Positions 24,940 through 34,170 of a stretch of DNA of 64,000 nucleotides are shown here, piece by piece. The DNA is from Elainella saxicola E1 (GTDB lineage: Bacteria; Cyanobacteriota; Cyanobacteriia; Elainellales; Elainellaceae): NCBI GenBank assembly GCA_002796835.1, contig LUGL01000026.1:13070-77069 (forward strand), written 5' to 3'. The position numbers and the translations under genes were made by a program. Below the pieces are notes generated by a model that was not told where the DNA came from, ran no database searches, and saw only the letters and a list, made by a program, of their open reading frames with translations. Position 1 is the first letter of the stretch. Each line of letters begins with the position of its first letter.

Positions 24940-27234
24940 TCACAAATCTTTGCGCGAGAAAAGAGGTATTTTATCATAATCGCGCTTCGCCCTCTCATTG
25001 CCCTCATCTACATACCATTCTAAATTTAAATCCAAACGCGGAAATTCTCCCGTGAGAGAGTTTTCGAGGGTAAAAGTGAGTTCGTCGTAGCTCACCCAGT
25101 TGCCCTCCTTGCGCCAACCGACGCGATCGCCAAACTTTTCCCAATCTGAATTGTAATTCATTGGGCTACCGCAGTCCTGCCAGATTTTCTTCTGAACACT
25201 AAAGCCCCATTTGCCCTTGCTATATTTCACCCAAAGTTGATCGAGCGTGCGCAAGTCTTCGCAGGGGAAGTTTTCAAAGTCTTTGCTGGAAAACCATCGC
25301 CCTTCTTCTTTGTCCACTGTGGTAATCATCAACCGATAGGTTTCCTGATCTGCTTCACGCCACTGCTGTGTTTTGAGGTATTCCTCTAGCTGAGCATAAC
25401 GGAGAGTTTCTACAGTGCCAGTCAACGCCTTGATTTTCTGTTCCAATCCTGGATCAAGTTTCTCTGGGTTGCGATACTCGCGCAAACAGTCATAGGCAAG
25501 TTGGGCTGCACTTGCACCGAGTTTACAGGCTTCTTTAATTGTATGAGCCATTAGTCGGGGTGGAAGTTGCGCTGTGTAGAGCAAGATGGTTTCCCGCCAC
25601 CAGGCTTTATCCCAGTTCTCCCGAACAAGACCGAGCGCAGTCGCATGATCTTGTTGAGCCAAATCGCTAGCAGCAAAATATCCCTGGAAGCTGAGGTGAG
25701 GAAACTCGTAGTATCCCAGTTCCCGCTCAACCAATAACTCGCTAATCTGCACAATGTATTTGAGAAATGCTTCTGCTTCAACGTCCTCCAGCTTTAATAC
25801 AGAATGTTTTCGCAGAAATCCAATTAAATCTGAGTGCGCAAGGTTGGGACGGTTTTGCTTCACCATTGTTAGAGCGAGCGACTGTAAGATCCGCTGACTT
25901 TTTTCGATCGGTAACAGAACAGGAATTCCCCTGGCTCTAGGGCGATCCTCCAGTTGCAGTTTACAAATTCCGCTGTAGAGTTCAATGCGGCGTTTGGGTA
26001 ACTCCGTTCCCGGATCAAAACGGTGAAAGGTTGCCAGCATGTTTAGCAAAAGTGGGTTTTCTGCCATTGCTCGCAGTTCAGGGCGATTTGTGTCTTGTAG
26101 CTGTGCTAGCAATTTTTGAGCATTGCGCTCGGCTGCTTCCTTCGCCTGCTGAGCGTACTTTTCACTGCGGACACCCTGTTCCTGACAGAGATACCACCGC
26201 CTGATAAACCGCTCCTGCTGATCTGAATTAAACTTTTGCACAAACAGCGGTGCAGTTGGGCGTTTCGCCACGTAATCCTTAAATCCGGCAGGGCGAGATG
26301 TAACGATAAAAGTTGTGCGATCGTATTCCTGCATTTGTTGGCTGATCCAGTGACTCACTTGCTGCCGCTGGCCTTCTGGGAGTTCATCAAAGCCATCAAA
26401 CATCACCAGCGCTTTTCCCTGCACCAGCAAGTTTTCAACCCAGGCAGGAGGAACCTTCAGCGGATTACTCGGCGATAGCTTGGGCAGAAAATGATTTTTA
26501 ATCAACTCAGGAAGGGTTGGTAACGGAGATTGCGAAAGTTCATCTCGCCAGTCGCGCAAGTGCAGCAAAAATGGAATCAGTTTGGGAGCCTGGTAGCGGT
26601 GATGTTTGCCCTGTCCATAGATTAAAGAAATGTGGCGTAATAAGGTTGTTTTTCCAAATCCACCCTGCGCCTGGATCACCATTTGTCGAAAGGTGGGGTT
26701 TTTGCGTGAACTGAGAATTAAATCCCAGATTGTCAGTCCATCAGGCGATTGGTGCCCGCTGAGTTGAAGAGGGACAAAGACTTTTTCTAGCATTGGAATG
26801 GCTGTTTTGTCAGGATTAAACCCTTCAGTTGTGTATTCTTGACAAGGTTTTGCCTGTAGTTTCAAATATTTGGCTTCAAAACCGGACAACTGCCAGTTAA
26901 TCGTCTCATTCAGGCTGGTCAGCCAATTGTTTAAGGCATCCGCATCCTGCTTGCCTTTTTCCGCATAGATTTCGGACAATCGATCGACAAAGTTCTGACT
27001 ATAAGCAGCCCAAACTGCCGTCACAACCGTCACCGGGAAAGTCAGCAACACCTGCGCCCACTCTTGTTTCAACAAAAAGCTGACAAACAGCCAGCTGCTG
27101 CCTCCTAACGGCATCCATTGAATCAAAGGTTGCACAATCTGCCGCTGCACAAACCGCCGCTCTGGACTGGGCGATCGCTTCTCTGGTTGATTTTCAGCTT
27201 TGGACGGCTGCTGAGGCTCTGGTTCTTCACTCAT
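24940..27234 (-). CDS. Membrane-anchored NACHT NTPase with C-terminal GUN4 domain
   Basis: A 764-residue STAND-type protein. Residues 1-40 are polar, followed by about two membrane segments (SSWLFVSFLL and WAQVLLTFPVTVVTAVWAAY, roughly 46-79). The NACHT module has Walker A GGFGKTTLLR near 191-200, Walker B ALVMFDGFDELPE near 275-287 and the sensor-type TSRP near 312. A helical winged-helix-like region with ENPLLLNMLATF follows. From about 610 to 735 the sequence is a GUN4 domain: QWREADQETYRLM, FPCEDLRTLDQLWVKYSKGKWGFSVQKKIW and WEKFGDRVGW. GUN4 binds porphyrins and stimulates Mg chelatase. Such a fusion suggests a tetrapyrrole-gated signalling or defence ATPase; that role is inference. Confidence 0.9.
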   Translation of the reverse strand: MSEEPEPQQPSKAENQPEKRSPSPERRFVQRQIVQPLIQWMPLGGSSWLFVSFLLKQEWAQVLLTFPVTVVTAVWAAYSQNFVDRLSEIYAEKGKQDADALNNWLTSLNETINWQLSGFEAKYLKLQAKPCQEYTTEGFNPDKTAIPMLEKVFVPLQLSGHQSPDGLTIWDLILSSRKNPTFRQMVIQAQGGFGKTTLLRHISLIYGQGKHHRYQAPKLIPFLLHLRDWRDELSQSPLPTLPELIKNHFLPKLSPSNPLKVPPAWVENLLVQGKALVMFDGFDELPEGQRQQVSHWISQQMQEYDRTTFIVTSRPAGFKDYVAKRPTAPLFVQKFNSDQQERFIRRWYLCQEQGVRSEKYAQQAKEAAERNAQKLLAQLQDTNRPELRAMAENPLLLNMLATFHRFDPGTELPKRRIELYSGICKLQLEDRPRARGIPVLLPIEKSQRILQSLALTMVKQNRPNLAHSDLIGFLRKHSVLKLEDVEAEAFLKYIVQISELLVERELGYYEFPHLSFQGYFAASDLAQQDHATALGLVRENWDKAWWRETILLYTAQLPPRLMAHTIKEACKLGASAAQLAYDCLREYRNPEKLDPGLEQKIKALTGTVETLRYAQLEEYLKTQQWREADQETYRLMITTVDKEEGRWFSSKDFENFPCEDLRTLDQLWVKYSKGKWGFSVQKKIWQDCGSPMNYNSDWEKFGDRVGWRKEGNWVSYDELTFTLENSLTGEFPRLDLNLEWYVDEGNERAKRDYDKIPLFSRKDL

Positions 27235-27329
27235 AACAGGGGGCGATCGAGCAAATCGGGAAAAATTGCCTCTATTATGGCGTATGCAGCTAGATAGTGG
27301 AATATCTTAAATCCTGCATCAGCAGTTCA

Positions 27330-27596
27330 TTACAAGGGGTATAGAACAGCTTCATTTAGATTGTGAGCGATCGAGTCATGGGAAACCGCTCCGATAAACT
27401 CTGTCAGCGGATCTTGAGCAATGTTCAATTCGATCGATTCAGAGTTTTCTCTATCTTGCTGAATGGAGACAGATTGCTGAGAATACAGCAAAAAATCGAC
27501 AAACTGCAAAACCTCCGATAGGCGATCGTCTGGGAGATCAGCAATCTTTTCCAACAGCAGTTGCTTCACGCTAGAACTAGAAGTCATATCAATCAA
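27330..27596 (-). CDS. DUF2281-type antitoxin-like small protein
   Basis: An 88-residue protein with KQLLLEKIADLPDDRLSEVLQFVDFLLYSQQ, the helix-turn pattern of DUF2281, a family usually found as the antitoxin half of PIN-type pairs. The C-terminal DPLTEFIGAVSHDSIAHNLNE is also seen in cyanobacterial members, as I recall. No PIN or other toxin gene lies beside it. It is 95 nt upstream of, and on the same strand as, the NACHT-GUN4 gene, so co-transcription is possible. The ATG of MTSSSS two codons after the first is an alternative start. Confidence 0.75.
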   Translation of the reverse strand: MIDMTSSSSVKQLLLEKIADLPDDRLSEVLQFVDFLLYSQQSVSIQQDRENSESIELNIAQDPLTEFIGAVSHDSIAHNLNEAVLYPL

Positions 27597-27744
27597 TCAT
27601 TCTCGAAATTTTGCTCGTTGTTTTCATCTTACCGCGACAATCATTTATCTAAGAACTGCTGTTTTACATCCACCTAAAAACGCAAAAGAGGCCAGAAGTA
27701 TCCTCCCAACCTCAAAATATTTGCGATATATGCTCAAAATTCAA

Positions 27745-28824
27745 TTAGCTGATGCTACCACCCACCACTTGGCGAACCGTCGCATAATCGCTCACCGTTT
27801 GCAAAGTGTGACCATTCAGCGGCACTAAGCCCAACGCTTTCAGATCTGCTTCCACCATCACGTGAACTAACTGCTCAAACGTAACTGAAGGCTCCCAGCC
27901 TAATTTTTGCTTGGCCTTGGTTGGATCGCCGATCAGCAAATCCACCTCAGCCGGACGCAGATAGCGTTCATCGAACTCAACGTAATCATGCCAATTCAAA
28001 TTGACATACCCAAATGCTAGATCCAGGAATTCTTTGATTTCATGCGTTTCGCCAGTCGCCACCACGTAATCATCTGCTTGTTCTTGCTGAAGCATCAGCC
28101 ACATTGCTTTTACATAATCTTTGGCATAACCCCAATCACGCTTGGAGTCTAAATTTCCCATATAGAGCTTTTTCTGTTTTCCGGCTACGATCCGCGCAAC
28201 AGCACGGGTAATCTTGCGAGTAACGAAAGTTTCACCTCGACGGGGTGACTCATGGTTAAACAAAATGCCATTGCAGGCAAATAAGCCGTAAGATTCACGA
28301 TAATTCACCGTTTGCCAGTGAGCGTACACTTTGGCACAGGCATAAGGACTGCGGGGATAGAAAGGCGTCGTCTCTTTTTGAGGAATTTCTTGTACCTTGC
28401 CGTACATTTCTGAAGAGCCTGCCTGGTAAAAGCGCACCTCACTACCTGTCCGCTGCTGATAATCCCGGACGGCTTCTAGTAGACGTAACGTCCCCATCCC
28501 CACGGAATCAACCGTATATTCTGGCGAATCAAAGCTTACTCGTACATGGGACTGAGCACCCAGATTGTAAATTTCGGCAGGCTGAATTTCTTCAACAATT
28601 CGGCGTAGGGTTGTTCCATCGGTCAGATCGCCGTAGTGCAAGAAAAGCTGCGGCTGCTCTTCATGTGGATCCTCATAAATGTGATCGATGCGATCGGTAT
28701 TAAACGTAGAGGTACGGCGAATGATGCCATGGACTTCGTACCCCTTTTCCAGCAGCAATTCACTCAAATAGGAGCCATCCTGACCCGTGATACCTGTAAT
28801 TAACGCGCGCTTCCGTTGTGTCAT
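27745..28824 (-). CDS. gmd: GDP-mannose 4,6-dehydratase
   Basis: A 359-residue short-chain dehydrogenase that converts GDP-mannose to GDP-4-keto-6-deoxymannose, the first step to GDP-fucose and GDP-rhamnose for surface polysaccharides. The NADP motif is [19 protein letters not shown]. The catalytic Ser/Thr lies in [14 protein letters not shown] and the Y-x3-K pair in [33 protein letters not shown] and the [14 protein letters not shown] region bind the sugar nucleotide. Length matches the family. No fucose synthetase gene is adjacent in this window. Its 5' side faces the lysozyme gene across 532 nt. Confidence 0.96.
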   Translation of the reverse strand: MTQRKRALITGITGQDGSYLSELLLEKGYEVHGIIRRTSTFNTDRIDHIYEDPHEEQPQLFLHYGDLTDGTTLRRIVEEIQPAEIYNLGAQSHVRVSFDSPEYTVDSVGMGTLRLLEAVRDYQQRTGSEVRFYQAGSSEMYGKVQEIPQKETTPFYPRSPYACAKVYAHWQTVNYRESYGLFACNGILFNHESPRRGETFVTRKITRAVARIVAGKQKKLYMGNLDSKRDWGYAKDYVKAMWLMLQQEQADDYVVATGETHEIKEFLDLAFGYVNLNWHDYVEFDERYLRPAEVDLLIGDPTKAKQKLGWEPSVTFEQLVHVMVEADLKALGLVPLNGHTLQTVSDYATVRQVVGGSIS

Positions 28825-29356
28825 GCTTAAAAATCCCTATGAATCACGTGGGCAAAAAGACGATATCCTGACTGACATGACACGCTGCTAAAGAGCAACA
28901 GGCTGCAGTCGAATCCGTCTTTGAGACAAATTTGAACCTTCAGAACTTATCCATAGAGTTCCCATCCATATTGGCGTTACAACTTACTGCTGTACACACA
29001 AACTCAAGGTTTTTGCTCTGTTTTGGGGTGCGAACCCTAGTCTGTCAGGACAACACAAGGGCGTAATGCATCCGCAAAATTTCTTCACCAACTTAGCAGA
29101 TTAGGGGGAAGAAATTTGTGATCTTAACTCTGTGAATTCCAGCAAGTAATGTAAAGACATGATATAGATGTAACGTCAGACGCTCGCTCATTCATGCCGC
29201 TACAACTTCTCCAGCCTCGGGCAAGCGTCTCATAATTGTCCGGATAGACAATGAATGGGTTAAAGCTAGGGCGACCCCTACAAACAGTTAGCAACAACCA
29301 GTGACTGGGTATTCTTGACCCGTAGATTCAGTATTCACAGTCGCTACAGTCAACTA
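28825..29356. promoter_or_regulatory. Divergent region between gmd and the lysozyme gene, with inverted repeats
   Basis: Both genes are read outward from this stretch. Close to the lysozyme gene a 7-bp inverted repeat AGACGCT/AGCGTCT spans 29178-29230, and a 6-bp hairpin ATTGTC/GACAAT lies at 29235-29252. These could fold in the lysozyme transcript leader. No ORF is supported and no promoter can be placed with confidence. Confidence 0.4.
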
Positions 29357-30415
29357 ATGGAAATCGTCCATCCCAATCCGTTCCCTGCAATCGGTCCATC
29401 TGATGCTGTCACATCAACAGCGCTTTTTACAGATGCCAATCTTCCCGGTCAATCTCACACTTACAGCGTTAGCCTCGATTCATCCAGATCGCTTGCCCCA
29501 ACCGATCTGCCAATCGTTCAGCGGCTAGACCAACCAGACTCTAATAGATTGATTCAGTCCAAACCTGCTCACGTCCAATCGATCAATCCAAGAACTGAGG
29601 CGATCAGTTTTGCCAAAGAGCGGGATGAACTCACCGGTTTGCACCGCAGCAGTAGCTTTGTTTCGACAAACCATGATTCTGATGCCTTCAGCTTTACCCG
29701 CAGCAGAGCGGTTGGGCTGCCCTACCCGGGCCACTCGTTGAAATATATGCCTGGTGCTCCGCTCAAGTACGATACTGCGGCGCGCCAATGGCAAACCCGC
29801 ATGAGAGAACGAGGCTGGAGCATTAATGTCGATGGCTTTTATGGTGCGCAAAGCGCAAAAATTTGCAAGCAATTCCAGCAGGAAAAAGGACTTCAGGCAG
29901 ACAGCATTGTGGGACCAGCGACTTGGGCAGCCGCCTTTAAATCCGACAATCTGGCAACGCCGAAACCCAGTTCGAGTAGCGGCTCTATCAACCCCAAAGG
30001 GCTAGACATCGTCAAGCGGTTTGAGGGCCTGTCCCTCACAGCTTATCTGGATCCAGTGGGTATTTGGACGATCGGCTATGGTCATACGGGTCCAGAAGTG
30101 GGGCCAGGGGATGTGATTACTCGCACCGAAGCAGAAACCTTGCTGAAAAAAGACCTGACCAAGTTCGAGAATGCCGTACGGAGTTTGGTGAAAGTGCCCA
30201 TCAACTCGAATCAGTTCTCCGCTTTAGTGTCCTTCACCTTTAACGTCGGGACTGGAGCACTCAGTCAATCTACCCTCTTAGCCCGCATCAACCAGAAAGA
30301 CTATCAGGGAGCAGCCGATCAGTTTTCCCGCTGGGTTTATGGCGGTGGCCAAGTTCTACCGGGCTTAGTGACTCGACGCAACGCAGAGCGATCGCTCTTT
30401 TTACAGCCAGCTTAA
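29357..30415 (+). CDS. Peptidoglycan-binding lysozyme, phage-lysozyme (GH24) type
   Basis: A 352-residue muramidase from the ATG at 29357; the track's TTG at 29315 adds 14 residues. Residues 1-130 are polar and of unknown fold. A peptidoglycan-binding domain follows (RQWQTRMRERGWSINVDGFYGAQSAKICKQFQQEKGLQADSIVGPATW). After a Ser-rich linker, the lysozyme domain has DIVKRFEGLSLTAYLDPVGIWTIGYGHTG, with the catalytic Glu in RFEG, and FSALVSFTFNVGTGAL. No signal peptide is visible and no holin or phage genes are near, so it is probably a cellular gene. How it reaches the wall is unclear. Confidence 0.88.
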   Translation: MEIVHPNPFPAIGPSDAVTSTALFTDANLPGQSHTYSVSLDSSRSLAPTDLPIVQRLDQPDSNRLIQSKPAHVQSINPRTEAISFAKERDELTGLHRSSSFVSTNHDSDAFSFTRSRAVGLPYPGHSLKYMPGAPLKYDTAARQWQTRMRERGWSINVDGFYGAQSAKICKQFQQEKGLQADSIVGPATWAAAFKSDNLATPKPSSSSGSINPKGLDIVKRFEGLSLTAYLDPVGIWTIGYGHTGPEVGPGDVITRTEAETLLKKDLTKFENAVRSLVKVPINSNQFSALVSFTFNVGTGALSQSTLLARINQKDYQGAADQFSRWVYGGGQVLPGLVTRRNAERSLFLQPA

Positions 30416-30523
30416 AGTTCGAACTGGCTCGGATTTGCTCAGTTCTGCCTGTATAAATCCCTCAGATAAAAATGCTAACGATCGAGGGAATCGCCTACCA
30501 TCTATAAGGGAGGATTGAGCATT

Positions 30524-31567
30524 ATGCAATTCATCGATCAGGCAGAAGTTGAAGTTCGGGCAGGAAACGGGGGCGACGGTATTGTCGCATTCCATCGGGA
30601 GAAGTATGTTCCAGCAGGTGGTCCCTCTGGCGGCAATGGCGGCATGGGCGGCTCGGTCATCTTCGTTGCGGTCGAGCATTTGCAAACGCTATTGGATTTT
30701 AAATTTGCCCATCAATTCAAAGCAGAAGATGGCAAACGTGGTGGTCCTAAGAATATGACTGGGGCTTCCGGGAAAGATTTACGGGTTGAAGTTCCTTGCG
30801 GCACTGTCATCTATAACGCTGAGACCGATGAAGTGCTGGGCGACTTGGTAACCGCAGGTCAAGAACTATGTGTGGCCAAAGGCGGCAAAGGCGGATTAGG
30901 CAATCGCCATTTCCTGAGCAACCAAAATCGGGCCCCTGAGAAAGCTCTTCCTGGTCTGCCTGGTGAAGAATATTTGATTCGGCTAGAACTTAAGCTATTA
31001 GCCGAAGTGGGAATTATCGGGCTGCCTAATGCAGGCAAATCAACTCTAATCTCAGCACTCTCTGCCGCTCGTCCCAAAATTGCCAACTATCCGTTTACAA
31101 CGCTTGTGCCTAATTTAGGTGTCGTTCGTAAACCAACGGGCGATGGTACCGTTTTCGCAGATATTCCTGGATTAATTGAAGGAGCACATCTCGGTACAGG
31201 TTTAGGGCATGACTTTCTACGTCACATCGAACGTACTCGCGTGTTGCTTCATTTAATCGATGTGACTCAGGATGATCCGATCGGTGCCTACCAGACTATC
31301 CAGGCTGAGCTGCAAGCCTATGGGCGAGGATTGTCCGATCGCCCACAGGTGATTGCACTCAACAAAATTGATACTTTACCGCCTGATAGTCCATTACCCG
31401 ATGCTGTGGCTGAGCAACTTCAGCAGTTAACGGCTGATCCCATTTTTATTATTTCAGGAGTCGCCAAACTAGGACTTGATCCCCTCCTGCAACAAATTTG
31501 GCAATTGCTCAGCAATGCAGAACCGGAATCATCTGAACTGCTATCCAGGTCGATCGAACTTCACTAA
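30524..31567 (+). CDS. obgE: GTPase Obg (CgtA)
   Basis: Obg is an essential GTPase involved in 50S ribosome assembly and stress control. The 347-residue product has the glycine-rich Obg fold ([38 protein letters not shown]), then the G domain: G1 [12 protein letters not shown]2/G3 [10 protein letters not shown] and [11 protein letters not shown]4 ALNKID and G5 ISGVAK. The C-terminal extension is short. I chose the ATG at 30524, about 9 nt after GGGAGG; the track's TTG at 30515 is unlikely. It converges with the DUF4327-like gene. Confidence 0.96.
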   Translation: MQFIDQAEVEVRAGNGGDGIVAFHREKYVPAGGPSGGNGGMGGSVIFVAVEHLQTLLDFKFAHQFKAEDGKRGGPKNMTGASGKDLRVEVPCGTVIYNAETDEVLGDLVTAGQELCVAKGGKGGLGNRHFLSNQNRAPEKALPGLPGEEYLIRLELKLLAEVGIIGLPNAGKSTLISALSAARPKIANYPFTTLVPNLGVVRKPTGDGTVFADIPGLIEGAHLGTGLGHDFLRHIERTRVLLHLIDVTQDDPIGAYQTIQAELQAYGRGLSDRPQVIALNKIDTLPPDSPLPDAVAEQLQQLTADPIFIISGVAKLGLDPLLQQIWQLLSNAEPESSELLSRSIELH

Positions 31568-31586
31568 TTGGACTTGATGCTGGGAT

Positions 31587-31823
31587 TTATTCATCTTCTT
31601 CCCAGCTTTCTACAGCCAGGAGATCGCTGATGGGATCCTGCATCGTGAAGTCAAAGTCTTGTAGTTCGCGCTTCCAGTACGACCATTCGTCGCCATAGAG
31701 TAACGCGATTTTCCATAAACTGTCGGTGGGTTTAACGGCTTTGGATTGAACCAGCGAGCGGACTTGGCGCTGGAACTTTTCCATCGGGTGGATGGCCCGT
31801 GGGCTCATAACACTTTCTGTCAT
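31587..31823 (-). CDS. DUF4327-like small cyanobacterial protein
   Basis: A 78-residue protein from the ATG at 31823; the track's start is a TTG two codons earlier. The core HPMEKFQRQVRSLVQSKAVKPTDSLWKIALLYGDEWSYWKRELQDFDF followed by DPISDLLAVESWEED matches what I remember of DUF4327, a short cyanobacterial family of unknown function. Trp-rich and acidic at the C-terminus, no membrane segment. It lies convergent to obgE, 19 nt away. Family assignment is moderate. Confidence 0.75.
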   Translation of the reverse strand: MTESVMSPRAIHPMEKFQRQVRSLVQSKAVKPTDSLWKIALLYGDEWSYWKRELQDFDFTMQDPISDLLAVESWEEDE

Positions 31824-32339
31824 AGACAAGATGGTGAATTAATTGAATTAAGCGAAATTCTGAGACAGACTTTATGCCTTCAATCCAGCCTAGCTAGTCA
31901 ACATGAAGCTGATTGACTAAATTGGCCTGAAAAGCATGTTTTCAATATCTTATGTTAGCACAACCGATTTTTGACCGTTCGAAATAGGGATTTCAGAGAA
32001 TTACGATGATTTCTGTTAATCTTAGATTCCAAAAACAATCAGAAATGGCTATCTATCGAGCTGTTTCCGACCTTTTCAAGCCTGAACATCCTTCGATCTC
32101 AAAAAGAGGTTTGGAAGGTTGCAATTGATTCGGTCGTATATTCGATCATAACGAATTTGCGACAGATTGATAGAAATTTCGGAATGCATACTGCATACAA
32201 GTTCACCACAATCGCAAGCTGATCTACGATGACGCTGCAACGCCACAAAATCTTCGATCGCTGCTTCCGCTTCTTGTGAACAGAAGCTATAATGATCCTT
32301 TTGGGTACGCATTTTTTCAAATTGTAGAGAGGAAGCTAG
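31824..32339. promoter_or_regulatory. Divergent region upstream of rpsD
   Basis: A TATAAT hexamer at 32288-32293 lies 46 nt before the rpsD ATG and is the best candidate -10 box. The -35 region is poor. A short AGGAAGC precedes the ATG. A minus-strand 78-codon ORF overlaps this promoter and is listed separately. The remaining 200 nt next to the DUF4327-like gene show nothing I can name. Confidence 0.5.
32076..32312 (-). CDS. Possible small Cys-containing protein divergent from rpsD
   Basis: A 78-codon ORF starting at an ATG 28 nt from the rpsD start on the opposite strand. It reads MRTQKDHYSFCSQEAEAAIEDFVALQRHRRSACDCGELVC, so it has a polar helical section followed by a CDC-x4-C cluster that might bind metal. 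No ribosome binding site is clear, and the ORF covers the likely rpsD -10 box. An overlapping second frame (32099..32320) shows that open frames occur here by chance. It may be real, but I cannot decide. Confidence 0.3.
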   Translation of the reverse strand: MRTQKDHYSFCSQEAEAAIEDFVALQRHRRSACDCGELVCSMHSEISINLSQIRYDRIYDRINCNLPNLFLRSKDVQA

Positions 32340-32948
32340 ATGTCGCGATATCGAGGTCCCCGACTGAGGGTGACGCGTCGCCTCGGTGAACTACCAGGTC
32401 TGACGCGCAAAAGTGCAAAACGGCAATATCCGCCAGGACAGCATGGTCAGGCTCGGAAGAAGCGTTCAGAATACGCCATCCGGCTTGAGGAAAAGCAAAA
32501 GCTCCGCTTCAATTACGGAGTTTCAGAAAGGCAGCTCCTGCGTTACGTGCGTAAAGCTCGTCGAGCCGCTGGTTCCACCGGTCAAGTTTTGCTGCAACTG
32601 CTAGAAATGCGGTTGGATAATACGGTTTTCCGTCTAGGCATGGCTCCTACTGTTCCTGGAGCGCGCCAACTGGTTAACCATGGCCACATTACCGTTAATG
32701 GTCAGGTAGTGGATATTCCCAGCTACCAGTGCAAACCGGGCGATGTGGTTGGTGTCCGTGATACCAGCCGTTCTCGTCAGTTAGTTGAGAACAATCTTCA
32801 ATCTCCTGGTTTGTCCTATGTGCCAAGCCATCTCGAGTTTGACAAGAACAAGCTACAGGCGAAAGTCAACAGCGTGGTTGAACGCGAATGGGTCGCTTTA
32901 AACATCAACGAACTGCTGGTGGTTGAGTACTACTCACGCCAAGCTTAA
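32340..32948 (+). CDS. rpsD: 30S ribosomal protein S4
   Basis: S4 is a primary 16S rRNA-binding protein that nucleates 30S assembly and can repress its own translation. The 202-residue protein starts [25 protein letters not shown] and has the S4 RNA-binding domain [39 protein letters not shown]. It ends [13 protein letters not shown]. Length is typical. It stands alone, as often in cyanobacteria, outside the large ribosomal clusters, and is closed by a strong terminator. Confidence 0.98.
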   Translation: MSRYRGPRLRVTRRLGELPGLTRKSAKRQYPPGQHGQARKKRSEYAIRLEEKQKLRFNYGVSERQLLRYVRKARRAAGSTGQVLLQLLEMRLDNTVFRLGMAPTVPGARQLVNHGHITVNGQVVDIPSYQCKPGDVVGVRDTSRSRQLVENNLQSPGLSYVPSHLEFDKNKLQAKVNSVVEREWVALNINELLVVEYYSRQA

Positions 32949-33006
32949 TTCTCTCTGTTTGGTTGCATCTGCGCGGCTGCGGTGCGCCATCTAGTTTTTA
33001 TTCCTC

Positions 33007-33039
33007 AAGCTCTCTGATCCCGTCAATCAGAGAGCTTTT
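33007..33039 (+). terminator. Intrinsic terminator of rpsD
   Basis: AAGCTCTCTGAT and ATCAGAGAGCTT form a perfect 12-bp stem around a 7-nt loop, followed by a short T-run. The hairpin is nearly symmetrical and could also stop transcription arriving from the moaA side. Confidence 0.85.
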
Positions 33040-33075
33040 GTGTATGGCAAATTTCGGCCACGACCGATCGCCTCT

Positions 33076-34092
33076 TCAACCCCCAATCTGAGACATGGTG
33101 CGCGCGTAGGCTCCCGTCGTACCCGATTCTCGCATTTTGAAATTGATCGCGGGTTTAGCGGTCAAAAGGGCCTTGACTCTAGTTCTCAGCTCCGCTAGAG
33201 ACTCACCCGATCGCAATGCCGTTTTCAAATCCAGTTGTCCGGTCTCATTCAGCAAGCAAGGACGCAACCAGCCATCAGCCGACAACCGCATCCGATTACA
33301 GCGATCGCAAAAACATTCCGACATTTGGCTAATGAAGCCCAACGTGCCTTTGGCCCCCGGAATTTGAAAGACATCGGCAGGACCATTACCCTTCACCTGT
33401 GCCTCAGTCAGGCCCCAGCGGTCTCGAATCTGTTGGCGTAGGGTGGCTGAGTCTACCCAACCTTTGCGATCGAACAGACCTGCATTACCGATCGGCATAA
33501 ATTCAATGAATCGCACATGCCATTGTCGATCGATCGTCAGCGCTGCCAGATCCAGCACCTCATGGTCATTCACACCGGGGATCACCACCACATTCAGCTT
33601 CAACGGATCAAAGCCCACCTGATGCGCCACCTGAATCCCTTGCCACACCTGCTGCCAGCGTGATCGGCCTCGATTTCCAATAATGCGATCGAAGGTTTCC
33701 GGTTCCAAAGAGTCCAGGCTGATATTAATCCGGCGCAAGCCTGCATCATAGAGATCCTGCGCCAACTCAGCCAACCGGAAAGCATTGGTGGTCATGGCCA
33801 GATCTTTCGTTTGAGGCAAAGCGGCAATCGATTGCACCAGATCGACAATGCCCGATCGCAAAAGAGGTTCACCGCCCGTCAAGCGAAAGCGTGTAAAGCC
33901 ACACGGAATTAACACTTCTTGCAGCAAAGTCAGCAGTTCCGCGTTCGTCAGATAGGCTTGCTGCTGCAAATAGGTCAATTCTTCGCCTTCTGGCATGCAG
34001 TATTGACAGCGAAAATTACAGCGATCGATCAGGCTAATCCGGAGATAGTCAACGGTAGGATTCACAGCAGCAGGGGTGACAATTGGATTCAC
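33076..34092 (-). CDS. moaA: GTP 3',8-cyclase MoaA
   Basis: MoaA is a radical-SAM enzyme that starts molybdenum cofactor synthesis by rearranging GTP. The 338-residue protein has the N-terminal [4Fe-4S] motif CNFRCQYC (C-x3-C-x2-C), the SAM-side GGEPLLR and [10 protein letters not shown], and the C-terminal second cluster [19 protein letters not shown]. It ends MSQIGG, the diglycine tail needed for activity. Length is normal. No other moa gene is adjacent in this window. It is transcribed away from a 376-nt upstream region that contains a possible small gene. Confidence 0.96.
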   Translation of the reverse strand: MNPIVTPAAVNPTVDYLRISLIDRCNFRCQYCMPEGEELTYLQQQAYLTNAELLTLLQEVLIPCGFTRFRLTGGEPLLRSGIVDLVQSIAALPQTKDLAMTTNAFRLAELAQDLYDAGLRRINISLDSLEPETFDRIIGNRGRSRWQQVWQGIQVAHQVGFDPLKLNVVVIPGVNDHEVLDLAALTIDRQWHVRFIEFMPIGNAGLFDRKGWVDSATLRQQIRDRWGLTEAQVKGNGPADVFQIPGAKGTLGFISQMSECFCDRCNRMRLSADGWLRPCLLNETGQLDLKTALRSGESLAELRTRVKALLTAKPAINFKMRESGTTGAYARTMSQIGG

Positions 34093-34170
34093 AAAGGACG
34101 ATCCATCTAGAGTGCTTAAGCATTTGCAATGATCTTAACGAAATTGCAGCAAAATCCCGGCATGCTGGGG

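Noticed and set aside
29357-30415. Prophage remnant
   Set aside because: Only the lysozyme is phage-like; no holin, integrase, capsid or tail genes flank it.
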